From the IMG/VR virus record IMGVR_UViG_3300027792_000307, positions 64,866 through 128,865 of that record: 64,000 bases of DNA, one strand, 5' to 3'. A program made the position numbers and the translations under genes. Origin of the DNA: a virus. Below the pieces are notes generated by a model. It made no database searches, was not told where the DNA came from, and worked only from the letters and a program-made list of their open reading frames with translations. Positions 17,997-26,903 of the stretch are shown one piece after another (the stretch's first letter is position 1; each line of letters begins with the position of its first letter).

Positions 17997-18589
17997 AACA
18001 GGCTAAAAAAGAACTAAAAGAACTAAATAGAGAACAACTTCAATCAGATACATCTGGATTGTTAGATATATTTTTAGAGGAATCTATTGAAATTAAACCA
18101 AAATTGATAGTTGAACTTGGAGTAAAACGTGGTATAAGTACCATCTCTTTTTCTAAAATTGCAAAGATATATGATTCAATCCTTGTTGGAATAGATAAAA
18201 ATGATTGTAGTAAATCCTGTGATTTAGATGGATGGGTGTTTTTACAGGGAAAATCTATGGATATAGGGAAGTTATTTAAAAGATGGTGTAAATCACACAA
18301 AAAAGACGGGATAGATATACTATTTATAGATACAAGTCATTTATATGAATACACAGTAGAAGAATTGGATATATGGATACCAATTATGAATAAAACATGT
18401 AAAGTTTTTTTACATGATACAAATCCAAAGATTAAGGAAAATATAGAAACCTATGGAGTGAAGAGGGCATTAGAGGAATTTTTAGACTTCAAATTTAATA
18501 GTGATGAGGAATTTTGTATAAATGTTAAGGAATGGAATTTTAAACATATACCTAATAATGGTGGTTTAGCAATATTAACTAGGAGATAA
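17981..18589 (+). CDS. CmcI-like class I SAM methyltransferase
   Basis: The start is TTG, strongly supported by AAGGGGG 7 bases upstream; no ATG fits. The 202-residue product has IVELGVKRGISTISF (motif I, 43-57), LVGIDKNDCS, DILFIDTSHLYEYTVEELD and FLHDTNP, the arrangement of CmcI/rhamnosyl O-methyltransferase-like enzymes. It overlaps its upstream neighbour by 16 bases. Third of three consecutive methyltransferases. Confidence 0.76.
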   Translation: MVYTIEQAKKELKELNREQLQSDTSGLLDIFLEESIEIKPKLIVELGVKRGISTISFSKIAKIYDSILVGIDKNDCSKSCDLDGWVFLQGKSMDIGKLFKRWCKSHKKDGIDILFIDTSHLYEYTVEELDIWIPIMNKTCKVFLHDTNPKIKENIETYGVKRALEEFLDFKFNSDEEFCINVKEWNFKHIPNNGGLAILTRR

Positions 18590-18590
18590 A

Positions 18591-19685
18591 ATGGAAGATA
18601 AATTTTTATTAGATGGAACAAAAATGATGTGGCATCCAGATAGAATAGCTCAATGGTTAAAGGGAGAAACAATATGTCCTCTTTATATTGATGTAGGATT
18701 AGGAAAGGGATGTAATATTAAATGTCATTATTGTTTTGGAATGTTACAAGAAAATTTATACGCTCAAGGAAAAAATATACATTTCCCAAGAAAACAATTA
18801 TTAAATTATATGAAGGATGCCGGAAAATGTGGAGTAAGAGGTATGGGGATAATTGGCGAATCTGAACCCCTATTGAATCCTAATGTTTATGATGCAATCC
18901 AAGTTGGAGTAGATAATGGAATCGATATAGGTTTGGCAACAAACGGTGTTCTCTACGATACAGACAAAGATGGCATTAAAACATTAGAGAATCTCATATA
19001 TATTAGATTTAATATAAGTGCAGCTTCAGAAGAGTCTTATAGAGTTTTACACGGGAGTAAAGAATTCAATACTGTAATAGATAAAATAAAGTTTTGTGTA
19101 AAAACAAAAAGGGAGTGTGGATTACCGGTAACTATTGGACTACAAATGGTTCTTACACCGAAAGATGTAAAGGAAGTTGTACCTTTAGCAAAATTGGGTA
19201 AAGATTTAGGAGTGGACTATTTTCAAATTAAACAATGTGCAGATCTCCAAGATAGTAGTTTGGGAGTATATAAAGAATATGAAAAGGGAACTTACAGGGG
19301 TTACACAGAAATTTTGAAGGAAGCTGAAGCTGAAACTACAGATAAATACGCTGTTACACCAAAATGGTATGCAATATTAGATGGATATCAACAGGATTAT
19401 GACAATTGTCTTGGGGCTCCCTTCTTATTATACTCAGATGGACTAGGAAAATTATTCACATGCGGGATGTTTTTTGATAAAAAATGGTGGAAAGATTATC
19501 TTTTGGGTGATTTAACAAAACAATCTTTTAGTGAGATAATATATAGTAAGAGATATCAGGAAGTCTTAGATAGAGTTAGTAAAATAGATTGCCATAAGTT
19601 TTGTTATAATGGATGTAGAACTGATAGAATTAATGCATATGTCTGGAAATTAAAACACCCACCAGAACATATAAATATGGTGTAA
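18591..19685 (+). CDS. Radical SAM protein, WH-DR family member 3
   Basis: The 364-residue protein opens with KMMWHPDRIAQWLKGE and then Cys41/45/48 (CNIKCHYC), and closes with CHKFCYNGC and PPEHINMV, all matching members 1 and 2. IGESEPLLNP and IGLATNGVLYD follow the barrel pattern. AGGAG sits 6 bases before the ATG. Unlike members 1 and 2 it follows methyltransferase genes rather than a TPP pair. The function is unknown; the cysteine-rich C-terminus suggests an extra iron-sulfur cluster. Confidence 0.82.
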   Translation: MEDKFLLDGTKMMWHPDRIAQWLKGETICPLYIDVGLGKGCNIKCHYCFGMLQENLYAQGKNIHFPRKQLLNYMKDAGKCGVRGMGIIGESEPLLNPNVYDAIQVGVDNGIDIGLATNGVLYDTDKDGIKTLENLIYIRFNISAASEESYRVLHGSKEFNTVIDKIKFCVKTKRECGLPVTIGLQMVLTPKDVKEVVPLAKLGKDLGVDYFQIKQCADLQDSSLGVYKEYEKGTYRGYTEILKEAEAETTDKYAVTPKWYAILDGYQQDYDNCLGAPFLLYSDGLGKLFTCGMFFDKKWWKDYLLGDLTKQSFSEIIYSKRYQEVLDRVSKIDCHKFCYNGCRTDRINAYVWKLKHPPEHINMV

Positions 19686-19687
19686 TT

Positions 19688-20680
19688 ATGAAAGAAATCT
19701 TTATTATAGGCGGTGGAGGGTATGTTGGTAGTAGGATGGTACCTTATTTATTGGATAAAGGTTATCATATAACAGTCTACGATTTATTTGTATATGGAAA
19801 TTATCTAAAGAAACATAAAAATCTAAATATAATACAAGGGGATGTTAGGGATATAAAAAAGCTTACAAAAAATATAAATGACTATAAGACCATAATTCAT
19901 ATGGCATGTATCTCTAATGACCCTGGATTTGATTTAAATCCTATTATAAGTAGAACAATCAATTACGATTGTTTTATAAAATTATTAGAAAATTTAAAGA
20001 ATTCTAATAGTCTAGAAAAGTTTATATATGCAAGTTCCTCTAGTTCTTACGGTTCTTTAAATATAAAGCATGTTACAGAAAAAACAAAGCAAAGACCAAT
20101 CACTGACTATGCAAAATACAAAATGTTGTGTGAAATTGCACTTAAAAAGTATAATATACCAAGTGTAATATTTAGACCAGCCACAATATGTGGATATTCA
20201 CCAAGATTAAGATTAGACTTAGTATTGAATATATTAACAACAAATGCCTTAATAAATAAAGAAATAAAGATTTTTAATGGAGAATTATATAGACCAAATG
20301 TACATATTATGGATATGATTAGAGCATATGAATATGTGATTAATTCACCGGAAGATTATATAAATAATCAAGTATTTAATATAGGATTGATAAGTTTGAA
20401 GGTAAAAGATTTATCTAAAATGGTGAAGAATGTATTAGAAGTAGAATATAATGAAAAAATAAATCTAAAGAACATAAAAACAAATGATACTAGGTCCTAC
20501 CATATGGAAAGTAATAAAATAAAGGAATTTGGTTTCGAATTTAAATATACATTAGAAGACGGAATAAGGGAGATAGCGGAAGCTTATTATAAAGGTATGT
20601 TGATTAATCCTTTGGATAATCCAATTTATCATAATATAAAATTATTGAAAAATGAGAGCAGTTTACTTCAAAAACATTAA
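19688..20680 (+). CDS. NAD-dependent nucleotide-sugar epimerase/dehydratase
   Basis: The 330-residue SDR carries IIGGGGYVGSRM at 6-17, ASSSSSYG (115-122) and the catalytic Tyr141/Lys145 (YAKYK), with the late RPNVHIMDMIRAYEY typical of this family. A first-loop segment MACISNDPGFDLNP resembles sugar dehydratase/epimerases acting on UDP- or GDP-sugars. It overlaps the next gene by 29 bases, and an equivalent epimerase-GT pair occurs at 25992-27793. Confidence 0.86.
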   Translation: MKEIFIIGGGGYVGSRMVPYLLDKGYHITVYDLFVYGNYLKKHKNLNIIQGDVRDIKKLTKNINDYKTIIHMACISNDPGFDLNPIISRTINYDCFIKLLENLKNSNSLEKFIYASSSSSYGSLNIKHVTEKTKQRPITDYAKYKMLCEIALKKYNIPSVIFRPATICGYSPRLRLDLVLNILTTNALINKEIKIFNGELYRPNVHIMDMIRAYEYVINSPEDYINNQVFNIGLISLKVKDLSKMVKNVLEVEYNEKINLKNIKTNDTRSYHMESNKIKEFGFEFKYTLEDGIREIAEAYYKGMLINPLDNPIYHNIKLLKNESSLLQKH

Positions 20681-21551
20681 GGATGAAAAGAGATTCATAG
20701 GAGTCGGTGAAGTAATATCTATTATTCATTCTTGTTACTTTAGAGCAAAAGAACTAGGATACGAAAAAATATTTATCGAATGGCCTCTAGTTGTATATTT
20801 ATGGGATGATATTGGGAATTATACTTATTGTATATATTGCCCTAAGAATACAATTTTACCTATTGAATTTATGCCAAAAGGAACCAGATTAGCTAAAAAT
20901 GTAGAGATAAAAGGTTTGGATGAATTTAATATGTTGTTTGATGGTTCAGACCCACTAATAATGCATGACCCACCACCAAATTTTCCTCCATTTGAATACC
21001 TAAATAAATATTATATAGAAAACAATATATACCCCATAATAAAAATAGAAAAGGAAAAAGTTGATAAATATGTATTATTTCATTTAAGAAAAACAAAAGT
21101 ATCTAGAGGTATAGATAGAAATAGTAATATAAAGGATTTTCTTTCCATATTAAACTTATTAAAGGATAAATATCCTAATTATAAATATTATAAAATAGGA
21201 GAAGAAACAGAAATCGATGAAAAATTTGATAAATGTTTTTCATATTTTAATGAAGATATAAACGAATTATTTAAATTAGTAAATAATACCAGTTTATTCA
21301 TTGGTTGTTCCTCCGGTCCAATGACATTAGCTTATATGTTAGATATACCAACAATTATTATAGATGAAGGTAGTTACGATTTAACAAAAAATAGTAAATC
21401 CCCTAGATATGAGCCTTTCTGGAAAAAGCAGAATAGAAGGTGGGGAAAAAATGGATATGAATGGCTTAATTATGGAAGAAATATGATAATAAAAAGAGAG
21501 GATAATGTAAATTTGGATGATGTATACGAGTTTTCAGGTAAATTTTTATGA
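20652..21551 (+). CDS. GT-B-like glycosyltransferase, paralogue 2 of 3
   Basis: The 299-residue product shares with the genes at 9655 and 26900 an N-terminal GVGEVISIIHSCYFRAKEL, a central FHLRKTKVSRG and a late GCSSGPMTLAYMLDIPT, which would be the donor-binding part of a GT-B fold. I cannot assign a CAZy family from inspection; GT9-like or fucosyltransferase-like are candidates. It follows a sugar epimerase and precedes the GT42-like gene with an ATGA overlap. Confidence 0.55.
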   Translation: MRAVYFKNIKDEKRFIGVGEVISIIHSCYFRAKELGYEKIFIEWPLVVYLWDDIGNYTYCIYCPKNTILPIEFMPKGTRLAKNVEIKGLDEFNMLFDGSDPLIMHDPPPNFPPFEYLNKYYIENNIYPIIKIEKEKVDKYVLFHLRKTKVSRGIDRNSNIKDFLSILNLLKDKYPNYKYYKIGEETEIDEKFDKCFSYFNEDINELFKLVNNTSLFIGCSSGPMTLAYMLDIPTIIIDEGSYDLTKNSKSPRYEPFWKKQNRRWGKNGYEWLNYGRNMIIKREDNVNLDDVYEFSGKFL

Positions 21552-22309
21552 ACGAATTTTATATATTTGGTGGTGGACCTTCAGTTAATGAAGTTACAGA
21601 AGAGCAGTGGGAGAAAGTAAAAATTTCAAATAGTATTGGTTTTGCTTTCTTTTCTTTAAAAAATAGAAAGACAAAGTATTATTATCTTGGGGAATATACA
21701 AATGACGATTTAATAGCTCTAAATCAAATGAAAAAGAATAATTACGAAGATACATACATATTTTCTTATAATATGGAAGTTTTAAAAAGAGCTAGAGAAT
21801 TGGGATTCAATAATCTAAGACAAACAATTAAGGGTAGAGCTGTCTGTACATTCAATAATGAACCTTGGTTATCTAAAGATAACAAACCTCCTTACCCAAT
21901 TTTAGATAATATGGCGTTATCTTTTAGACAACCACTAATGAGATTTAGAGGACAACTCTGTAGTGTTATAAATATAGCTTTAATTCTTAAAGCGGATAAG
22001 ATAAAATTAACTGGAATAGATTTAAATAATCAATATCATTTTTTTGATATATACAAGGATTATAATGATATTATGATTAAAAATATGGAAGCGGAGAATA
22101 GTAAAAGGGACCAATATATAAATTGGGATAGAAATAAAATACATTCCACAGCCTGCGAATTAAAACACGAAACTGGAAGTATAGCTACGGTACCTATGTT
22201 CTTAAAAGAACTAAAGAACGAATTACAGGATATTGGAAAAGATGTTGTTGTATGTAGTAAGAATAGTAAATTATATAAAGAGGGGATTCTAGAATATGAA
22301 GAAATCTGA
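21548..22309 (+). CDS. GT42/MptE-like Rossmann protein, candidate sialyltransferase-type enzyme
   Basis: The 253-residue protein starts FYIFGGGPSVNEVTEEQW, the glycine-rich loop seen in Campylobacter Cst-type sialyltransferases and in DUF115/MptE-like proteins, and later has SVINIALILKADKIKLTGID, resembling their conserved Gly-x-Asp strand. The next three genes are HIT, NeuB and NeuA, so a CMP-ulosonate transferase is a good hypothesis. Similarity is by motif only; a motility-accessory-factor-like enzyme or a pterin-kinase-fold protein is possible. Confidence 0.5.
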   Translation: MNEFYIFGGGPSVNEVTEEQWEKVKISNSIGFAFFSLKNRKTKYYYLGEYTNDDLIALNQMKKNNYEDTYIFSYNMEVLKRARELGFNNLRQTIKGRAVCTFNNEPWLSKDNKPPYPILDNMALSFRQPLMRFRGQLCSVINIALILKADKIKLTGIDLNNQYHFFDIYKDYNDIMIKNMEAENSKRDQYINWDRNKIHSTACELKHETGSIATVPMFLKELKNELQDIGKDVVVCSKNSKLYKEGILEYEEI

Positions 22310-22826
22310 TTGCTTTTTTTGTAATGATATTGGAGAAGAAAGAATAATAATGGAAGGAAATGATTGGATAGCATTTATTCCATTAGATCCAGAGATATTT
22401 GGTCATTGTATAGTAACCACTAAACATCATTATGAAGATATAACAGAAATAGATGGAAAGGAAGCTCTAGATAAAATGTCCATGGGAGTAAAGGTAATGG
22501 CAGATAAGATTAAAAGTTTAGATGATAATAGAATAAAAAAAGTATATTTTGCAGTTCTAGGAGAGACAGAAAGAACTCATATGCATTATCATCTATTTCC
22601 TAGATATGAAGGAAAAGAAGAACTAATACAATTAACTAGTGAAGATATAAAGTGGAGAAACTTTTATAATAATTCTACTAAGGATTTTGAGTTTTCCACA
22701 GGATTCCAATATTTAGGAGAAATAGAAAAAAATTACGAGAATATGAAAGAAAGTATAGGAAGGGGGCCTTCTTTAGAGCTATTAAAAGAGATGGTAAATA
22801 TAATTAGAGGAGATAAAAATGACTAA
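22296..22826 (+). CDS. HIT-family nucleotide hydrolase/transferase
   Basis: The 176-residue protein has the histidine triad HMHYHLF (His95/97/99) and an N-terminal CFFC followed by GHCIVTTKHHYEDIT, as in HIT proteins. HIT enzymes hydrolyse or transfer nucleoside monophosphates. Sitting between a sialyltransferase-like gene and neuB, it might recycle or edit nucleotide-sugar products; that is inference. A tail of about 60 residues beyond the triad is longer than in minimal HIT proteins. Confidence 0.85.
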   Translation: MKKSDCFFCNDIGEERIIMEGNDWIAFIPLDPEIFGHCIVTTKHHYEDITEIDGKEALDKMSMGVKVMADKIKSLDDNRIKKVYFAVLGETERTHMHYHLFPRYEGKEELIQLTSEDIKWRNFYNNSTKDFEFSTGFQYLGEIEKNYENMKESIGRGPSLELLKEMVNIIRGDKND

Positions 22827-23664
22827 AACTTATATTATAGCTGAAATAGGTATAAATCATAATGGAGAGGTTGGTTTAGCTAAGCAATTAATTAATATAG
22901 CAAAAGAATGTGGTTGCGATGCAGTAAAATTCCAAAAAAGAAATGTGGAGGAAGCTATACCAAAAGAAATGTGGGAAAAGAAGAAAAAAACCCCATATGG
23001 AATAGTAAACTATATAGACTATAAAAAAGGTATAGAATTAACTAAGGATGATTATATTGAAATAGATAAATATTGTAGAAAGGAAGATATAGATTTAATA
23101 TCTTCAGCTTGGGATATGGATAGTTTAAGATTTATAAATACACTTAATATAAAATATAACAAATTAGCATCCAAGATGTCATTGGATTTAAAGTTTGTTA
23201 GTGAAGTAGCAAAATATAAAAAGAAAACTCTTATATCAACTGGTATGTGCACATTAGAAGATATAGAAAAAGTTGTTGATATATTTAAAGAAGAAAAATG
23301 TGAGTTTGTATTAATGCATTGTGTTAGTGTATACCCATGCCCAGATAATTTATTAAATCTGAATGCTATAGATACTCTGAAGCAAAAATTTAATTTAAAG
23401 GAAGTTGGTTATTCTGGTCACTCTCAGGATATATTTGATGGTATTATATCTGTAATGTGTGGGGCTTCTTATATAGAAAAACACATAACAATAGATAAAA
23501 CTTTATTTGGTTCAGACCAAAAATCTTCAATTGATAAGAAAGAACTAAAAGATTTAGTTAAACATATTAGAGCATTAGATGTAATTCTTGGGGATGGAGA
23601 TAAAACAAAACTTAGTGAAGAGGAATTAAGTATAAAGGAGCAATTATATGGAAGAAACTTATAA
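22819..23664 (+). CDS. neuB: NeuB-like ulosonic acid synthase lacking the SAF domain
   Basis: The 281-residue protein matches the barrel domain of NeuB: IIAEIGINHNGEVGLAK at 6-22, AVKFQKR, STGMCTLEDI, MHCVSVYPCP, GYSGHS and IEKHIT. NeuB condenses phosphoenolpyruvate with a hexosamine to form a nonulosonic acid. Normal NeuB is about 340-350 residues with a C-terminal SAF (antifreeze-like) domain that helps the sugar bind in the domain-swapped dimer; that domain is absent, so substrate may differ. Preceded by AGGAG before the ATG. Confidence 0.87.
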   Translation: MTKTYIIAEIGINHNGEVGLAKQLINIAKECGCDAVKFQKRNVEEAIPKEMWEKKKKTPYGIVNYIDYKKGIELTKDDYIEIDKYCRKEDIDLISSAWDMDSLRFINTLNIKYNKLASKMSLDLKFVSEVAKYKKKTLISTGMCTLEDIEKVVDIFKEEKCEFVLMHCVSVYPCPDNLLNLNAIDTLKQKFNLKEVGYSGHSQDIFDGIISVMCGASYIEKHITIDKTLFGSDQKSSIDKKELKDLVKHIRALDVILGDGDKTKLSEEELSIKEQLYGRNL

Positions 23665-24292
23665 ATATATTGGATTAATACCTGCTAGAAAAGGAAGCAA
23701 AAGAGTTATTAATAAAAATATGAGAAATTTAAATGGATACCCTCTCATATATTGGACAATAAAATCAGCAAAAGAATCAAAATTATTGGACGATGTTTAT
23801 GTATCTACGGATAGTCCACAGATAGAAGAATACGCAAGGAGTTTGGGAGTAAAGGTTTTAATAAGAGGAGAAGATTTATCAAATGATACAATTAGCTTAC
23901 TTCCTGTAATGGAACACGCCCTAAAAATTACAAAGGCAGATAATGTTGTTCTTCTAAGGCCAACATCTCCAATTAGGTCAAAAAAACTAATAGATGATTG
24001 TATTCTATCGCATAAGAATTTAAAAGCTGATTCTCTTGCAACTGGGTTTATAAATAAAGAATTAGAGTGGCCTTATAAAAACAAACTTATAGATAATCCA
24101 AGTCATTCTGTTAAGGGGTGGTTCCAAAATAATGGATCAGTAGAAATACATAAAAATACTATTATATTTAATAAGAAGTTAGGTAAGAAGAATTTAAAAT
24201 ATCTTGATGATAATAGATTAGAGGTTGATACAGAATTGGACCTCAAGATATTAGATATAATAATGAAGGAGAATAACTATGGAAGAGATTGA
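23648..24292 (+). CDS. neuA: CMP-nonulosonate cytidylyltransferase (NeuA-like)
   Basis: The 214-residue protein has the CTP-binding IPARKGSKRVINKNMR (11-26), VYVSTDSPQIEEYA and LLRPTSPIR, all characteristic of NeuA. These enzymes charge a nonulosonic acid with CTP to give the CMP-sugar donor. It follows neuB directly with a 17-base overlap and has AAGGAG 8 bases before its ATG. Single catalytic domain, normal length for the minimal form. The exact nonulosonate cannot be told. Confidence 0.88.
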   Translation: MEETYKYIGLIPARKGSKRVINKNMRNLNGYPLIYWTIKSAKESKLLDDVYVSTDSPQIEEYARSLGVKVLIRGEDLSNDTISLLPVMEHALKITKADNVVLLRPTSPIRSKKLIDDCILSHKNLKADSLATGFINKELEWPYKNKLIDNPSHSVKGWFQNNGSVEIHKNTIIFNKKLGKKNLKYLDDNRLEVDTELDLKILDIIMKENNYGRD

Positions 24293-25199
24293 ATGTTGGA
24301 AAAATGGGGAATGGGTATCTGCATCAAAGTTATCAATAGAAACTTGGGATGCTCATTATTTCTTTGGTTGGGCAGTTTTTGATGCATTTAGAACATATAA
24401 ACATAAATTGTTTCAAATACAAGAACACTTAGATAGATTATATAAGGGAGCAAAATTAGCCAGCGTACCAATAAAATATACAAAAGAAGAATTATTAGAT
24501 ATTATAAATCAAGTTATGGAAAGAAATAAAAGATTCTTTATAGATGACGAGTATCGATTTATGGTATTTGCAACACCGGGAAATTTTAAGATATTCGATG
24601 ATTATGGAAAACCAGAACCTAAATTATCCATACAATTAACAACTACATCTAGATATGCTAAATTTATTTATCCTTATTTAGAAAAGGGATATACTTCTCT
24701 AATAACTCATCAAAAACAAATACCGAGTAGATTCTTTGATGTTAGAATTAAATCTTGTTCTCGCTTACATTATGGAATGGCTGACGCAGAATGCAAAGAA
24801 TATGGAAGTGGTGTATATCCTATATTATTAGATGAATTTGATAATATATGTGAGAGTTCTGGTTCAAATATAGCTTTTATGAAGGACGAGGAAGTATTTA
24901 TACCAAAAGGAACAGATATGCTTAATGGATGCACATTAAAATCTTTGAAAAAATCTCTAAAATATATGGATATTCCATTTCAAGAGGGAATATATAAACC
25001 TTACGATATTATTGATTGTGATGGAATTTTATATACTAGCACATATTCTGGTATAACACCATCTTATAAATTAATATATAAGGAACAAGAATATGAATTG
25101 AACAAAACTGGTTTATATGAAGAAATATTGAAAGGGTTTAGTCATATTGTTGGATTAGATGTTAAGAAACAATGGAAAAGATGGTATGATGAGAAATAA
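24279..25199 (+). CDS. Class IV aminotransferase (BCAT/DAAT-fold)
   Basis: The 306-residue PLP enzyme has the fold-IV pattern: WDAHYFFGWAVFDAFRTY near 23-40, the likely Schiff-base Lys158 (RIKSCSRLHYG), LLDEFDNICESSGSNIAF and a late TSTYSGITP. Fold IV members transaminate branched-chain or D-amino acids. An amino acid or keto acid could be attached to the glycan (for example as an amide); that is inference. AAGGAG precedes the ATG by 8 bases, and it overlaps neuA by 14 bases. Confidence 0.85.
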   Translation: MEEIECWKNGEWVSASKLSIETWDAHYFFGWAVFDAFRTYKHKLFQIQEHLDRLYKGAKLASVPIKYTKEELLDIINQVMERNKRFFIDDEYRFMVFATPGNFKIFDDYGKPEPKLSIQLTTTSRYAKFIYPYLEKGYTSLITHQKQIPSRFFDVRIKSCSRLHYGMADAECKEYGSGVYPILLDEFDNICESSGSNIAFMKDEEVFIPKGTDMLNGCTLKSLKKSLKYMDIPFQEGIYKPYDIIDCDGILYTSTYSGITPSYKLIYKEQEYELNKTGLYEEILKGFSHIVGLDVKKQWKRWYDEK

Positions 25200-25995
25200 A
25201 TGTTTTAATGGACTTTCTACAGTTAATATAGAACTAACATCCAGATGCAATAAATCTTGCTGGATGTGTGGAAGAAGGAAGATTGATAGAGATTACCCAG
25301 AGATTAAAACTAACTATGGAGATATGGACTTTTCATTGTTAAAAAAAATAGAAAAACAACTCCCAAAAGATATTGTAATTCAATTCCATAATAACGGAGA
25401 ACCATTACTATATCCAAAACTAAAAGAAGTCTTACAATTATTTGAAGGAAGGATAAGGCAGTTTGATACTAATGGAAAATTAGTATTAGAAAAATTTAAT
25501 GATATAGTGAATAATCTAGAGATATTGACTATATCTGTAATAGAGAATGACCCTGAAGGGGATGAACAATATAAATTAGTTAAAGAATTTACTAAACTTA
25601 AGGGTTCAAGAAAACCAAATATGGTATATAGACTTCTAGGTGACGTAAAGGAATCTGAAAGATGGTATGATTTGCCTGGCATTATAGTGAAAAGAGTATT
25701 ACATAATCCTTTGGGTAGTTTTAATTACAAGAGAGATCCAACAAGGCCAGAGATAGGAATATGCTTAGATTTATTACATCATATGGTTATAGATAGACTT
25801 GGAAATGTATATCCGTGTGTTAGATTTGATCCATTAATGGAAGGAATAATAGGTAACGCCAACAAAGAAAAAATAATAGATATTTGGAACTGCGAAAAAA
25901 GAAAAACTATAATAAAGAAGCATTTAGAGAGTAAAAGGGATGAATGTATAATGTGTAAGAAATGCGATTATTGGGGAGTTCCAACTGGAATATGA
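25186..25995 (+). CDS. Radical SAM/SPASM-like protein
   Basis: From the ATG at 25186 the product is 269 residues; an in-frame ATG at 25159 lies inside the aminotransferase gene. Cys21/25/28 (CNKSCWMC) bind the cluster, FHNNGEPLLYPKL follows, and GICLDLLHHMVIDRLGNVYPC with CIMCKKC at the C-terminus resembles the SPASM auxiliary-cluster domain. It belongs to a different radical SAM branch from the WH-DR trio. SPASM enzymes mostly modify peptides, though some act on sugars. Substrate unknown. Confidence 0.8.
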   Translation: MMRNKCFNGLSTVNIELTSRCNKSCWMCGRRKIDRDYPEIKTNYGDMDFSLLKKIEKQLPKDIVIQFHNNGEPLLYPKLKEVLQLFEGRIRQFDTNGKLVLEKFNDIVNNLEILTISVIENDPEGDEQYKLVKEFTKLKGSRKPNMVYRLLGDVKESERWYDLPGIIVKRVLHNPLGSFNYKRDPTRPEIGICLDLLHHMVIDRLGNVYPCVRFDPLMEGIIGNANKEKIIDIWNCEKRKTIIKKHLESKRDECIMCKKCDYWGVPTGI

Positions 25996-26903
25996 TATTA
26001 ATAACAGGTGCCGCAGGCTTCTTGGGAAGAAATTTACTTGAAAGACTATATAATGAACAAAATATAGTTATTATAGACAAGAATAAAGCAAAAATGAAGG
26101 AAATACCTCATAAAAACAAAATAATTGACGATATAAATAATATATCCTTATATATAAAAGAATTAAGAGATATTGATACTATATATCATCTGGCAGCAAT
26201 TCCAGATATGAGAAAGAGTCTTATAGATACTAGGATAGATTTAGATAATAATATAATAGGAACATATAATATTTTAGAATTAATGAGAAAAAGTGATATA
26301 AAAAATCTAATATTTACATCTTCGACAGCTGTTTATGGGGAATCTTCAATCATTCCTACACCCGAAAATGTTATTGATACAAGACAAATTTCTTTATATG
26401 GAGCATCTAAATTATCAAATGAATCCTATATTCAAACTTATTGTTATTTATATGGAATTAAATCGTGGATATTTAGACTTTCCAATGTAATTGGTAAATA
26501 TCAACATCGAGGTTTAATTGTTGATATATATAATAAACTAAAGATTGACAATAAAAAACTAGAAATTTTAGGTAATGGAAGTCAATTAAAATCTTATTTT
26601 AGTGTAGAAGACTTTTTAAATGGAATAACTAAAATACCTAAAATAGATGGGAACAAACGGGTTGAAATATATAATCTTGGTAATAATCATGCAACAACTG
26701 TAAATAATATGGTAGGATATATATGTGATTATATGAATGTTAGACCAGAATACAAGTTTATTGGTGGAGAAGTTGGATGGTCCGGTGATACGAAATGCAC
26801 ATTTGCTTCTATAGACAGGGCGAAATCTGTAGGTTGGAAACCTAAATATAGTACAAAAGAAGCTGTTAATATAACTTTAGACTATTTATCTGGTAGTATA
26901 TGA
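25992..26903 (+). CDS. NAD-dependent nucleotide-sugar epimerase
   Basis: The start at 25992 (ATG overlapping the preceding TGA) places the cofactor loop MILITGAAGFLGRNL at residue 1, as usual; an upstream in-frame ATG at 25962 is inside the radical SAM gene. The 303-residue SDR has TSSTAVYGES (109-118) and Tyr136/Lys140 (YGASK), with the family's RLSNVIGKY and GNGSQLKSY. Likely a 4-epimerase or dehydratase. An epimerase-GT-B pair again, as at 19688-21551. Confidence 0.85.
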   Translation: MILITGAAGFLGRNLLERLYNEQNIVIIDKNKAKMKEIPHKNKIIDDINNISLYIKELRDIDTIYHLAAIPDMRKSLIDTRIDLDNNIIGTYNILELMRKSDIKNLIFTSSTAVYGESSIIPTPENVIDTRQISLYGASKLSNESYIQTYCYLYGIKSWIFRLSNVIGKYQHRGLIVDIYNKLKIDNKKLEILGNGSQLKSYFSVEDFLNGITKIPKIDGNKRVEIYNLGNNHATTVNNMVGYICDYMNVRPEYKFIGGEVGWSGDTKCTFASIDRAKSVGWKPKYSTKEAVNITLDYLSGSI

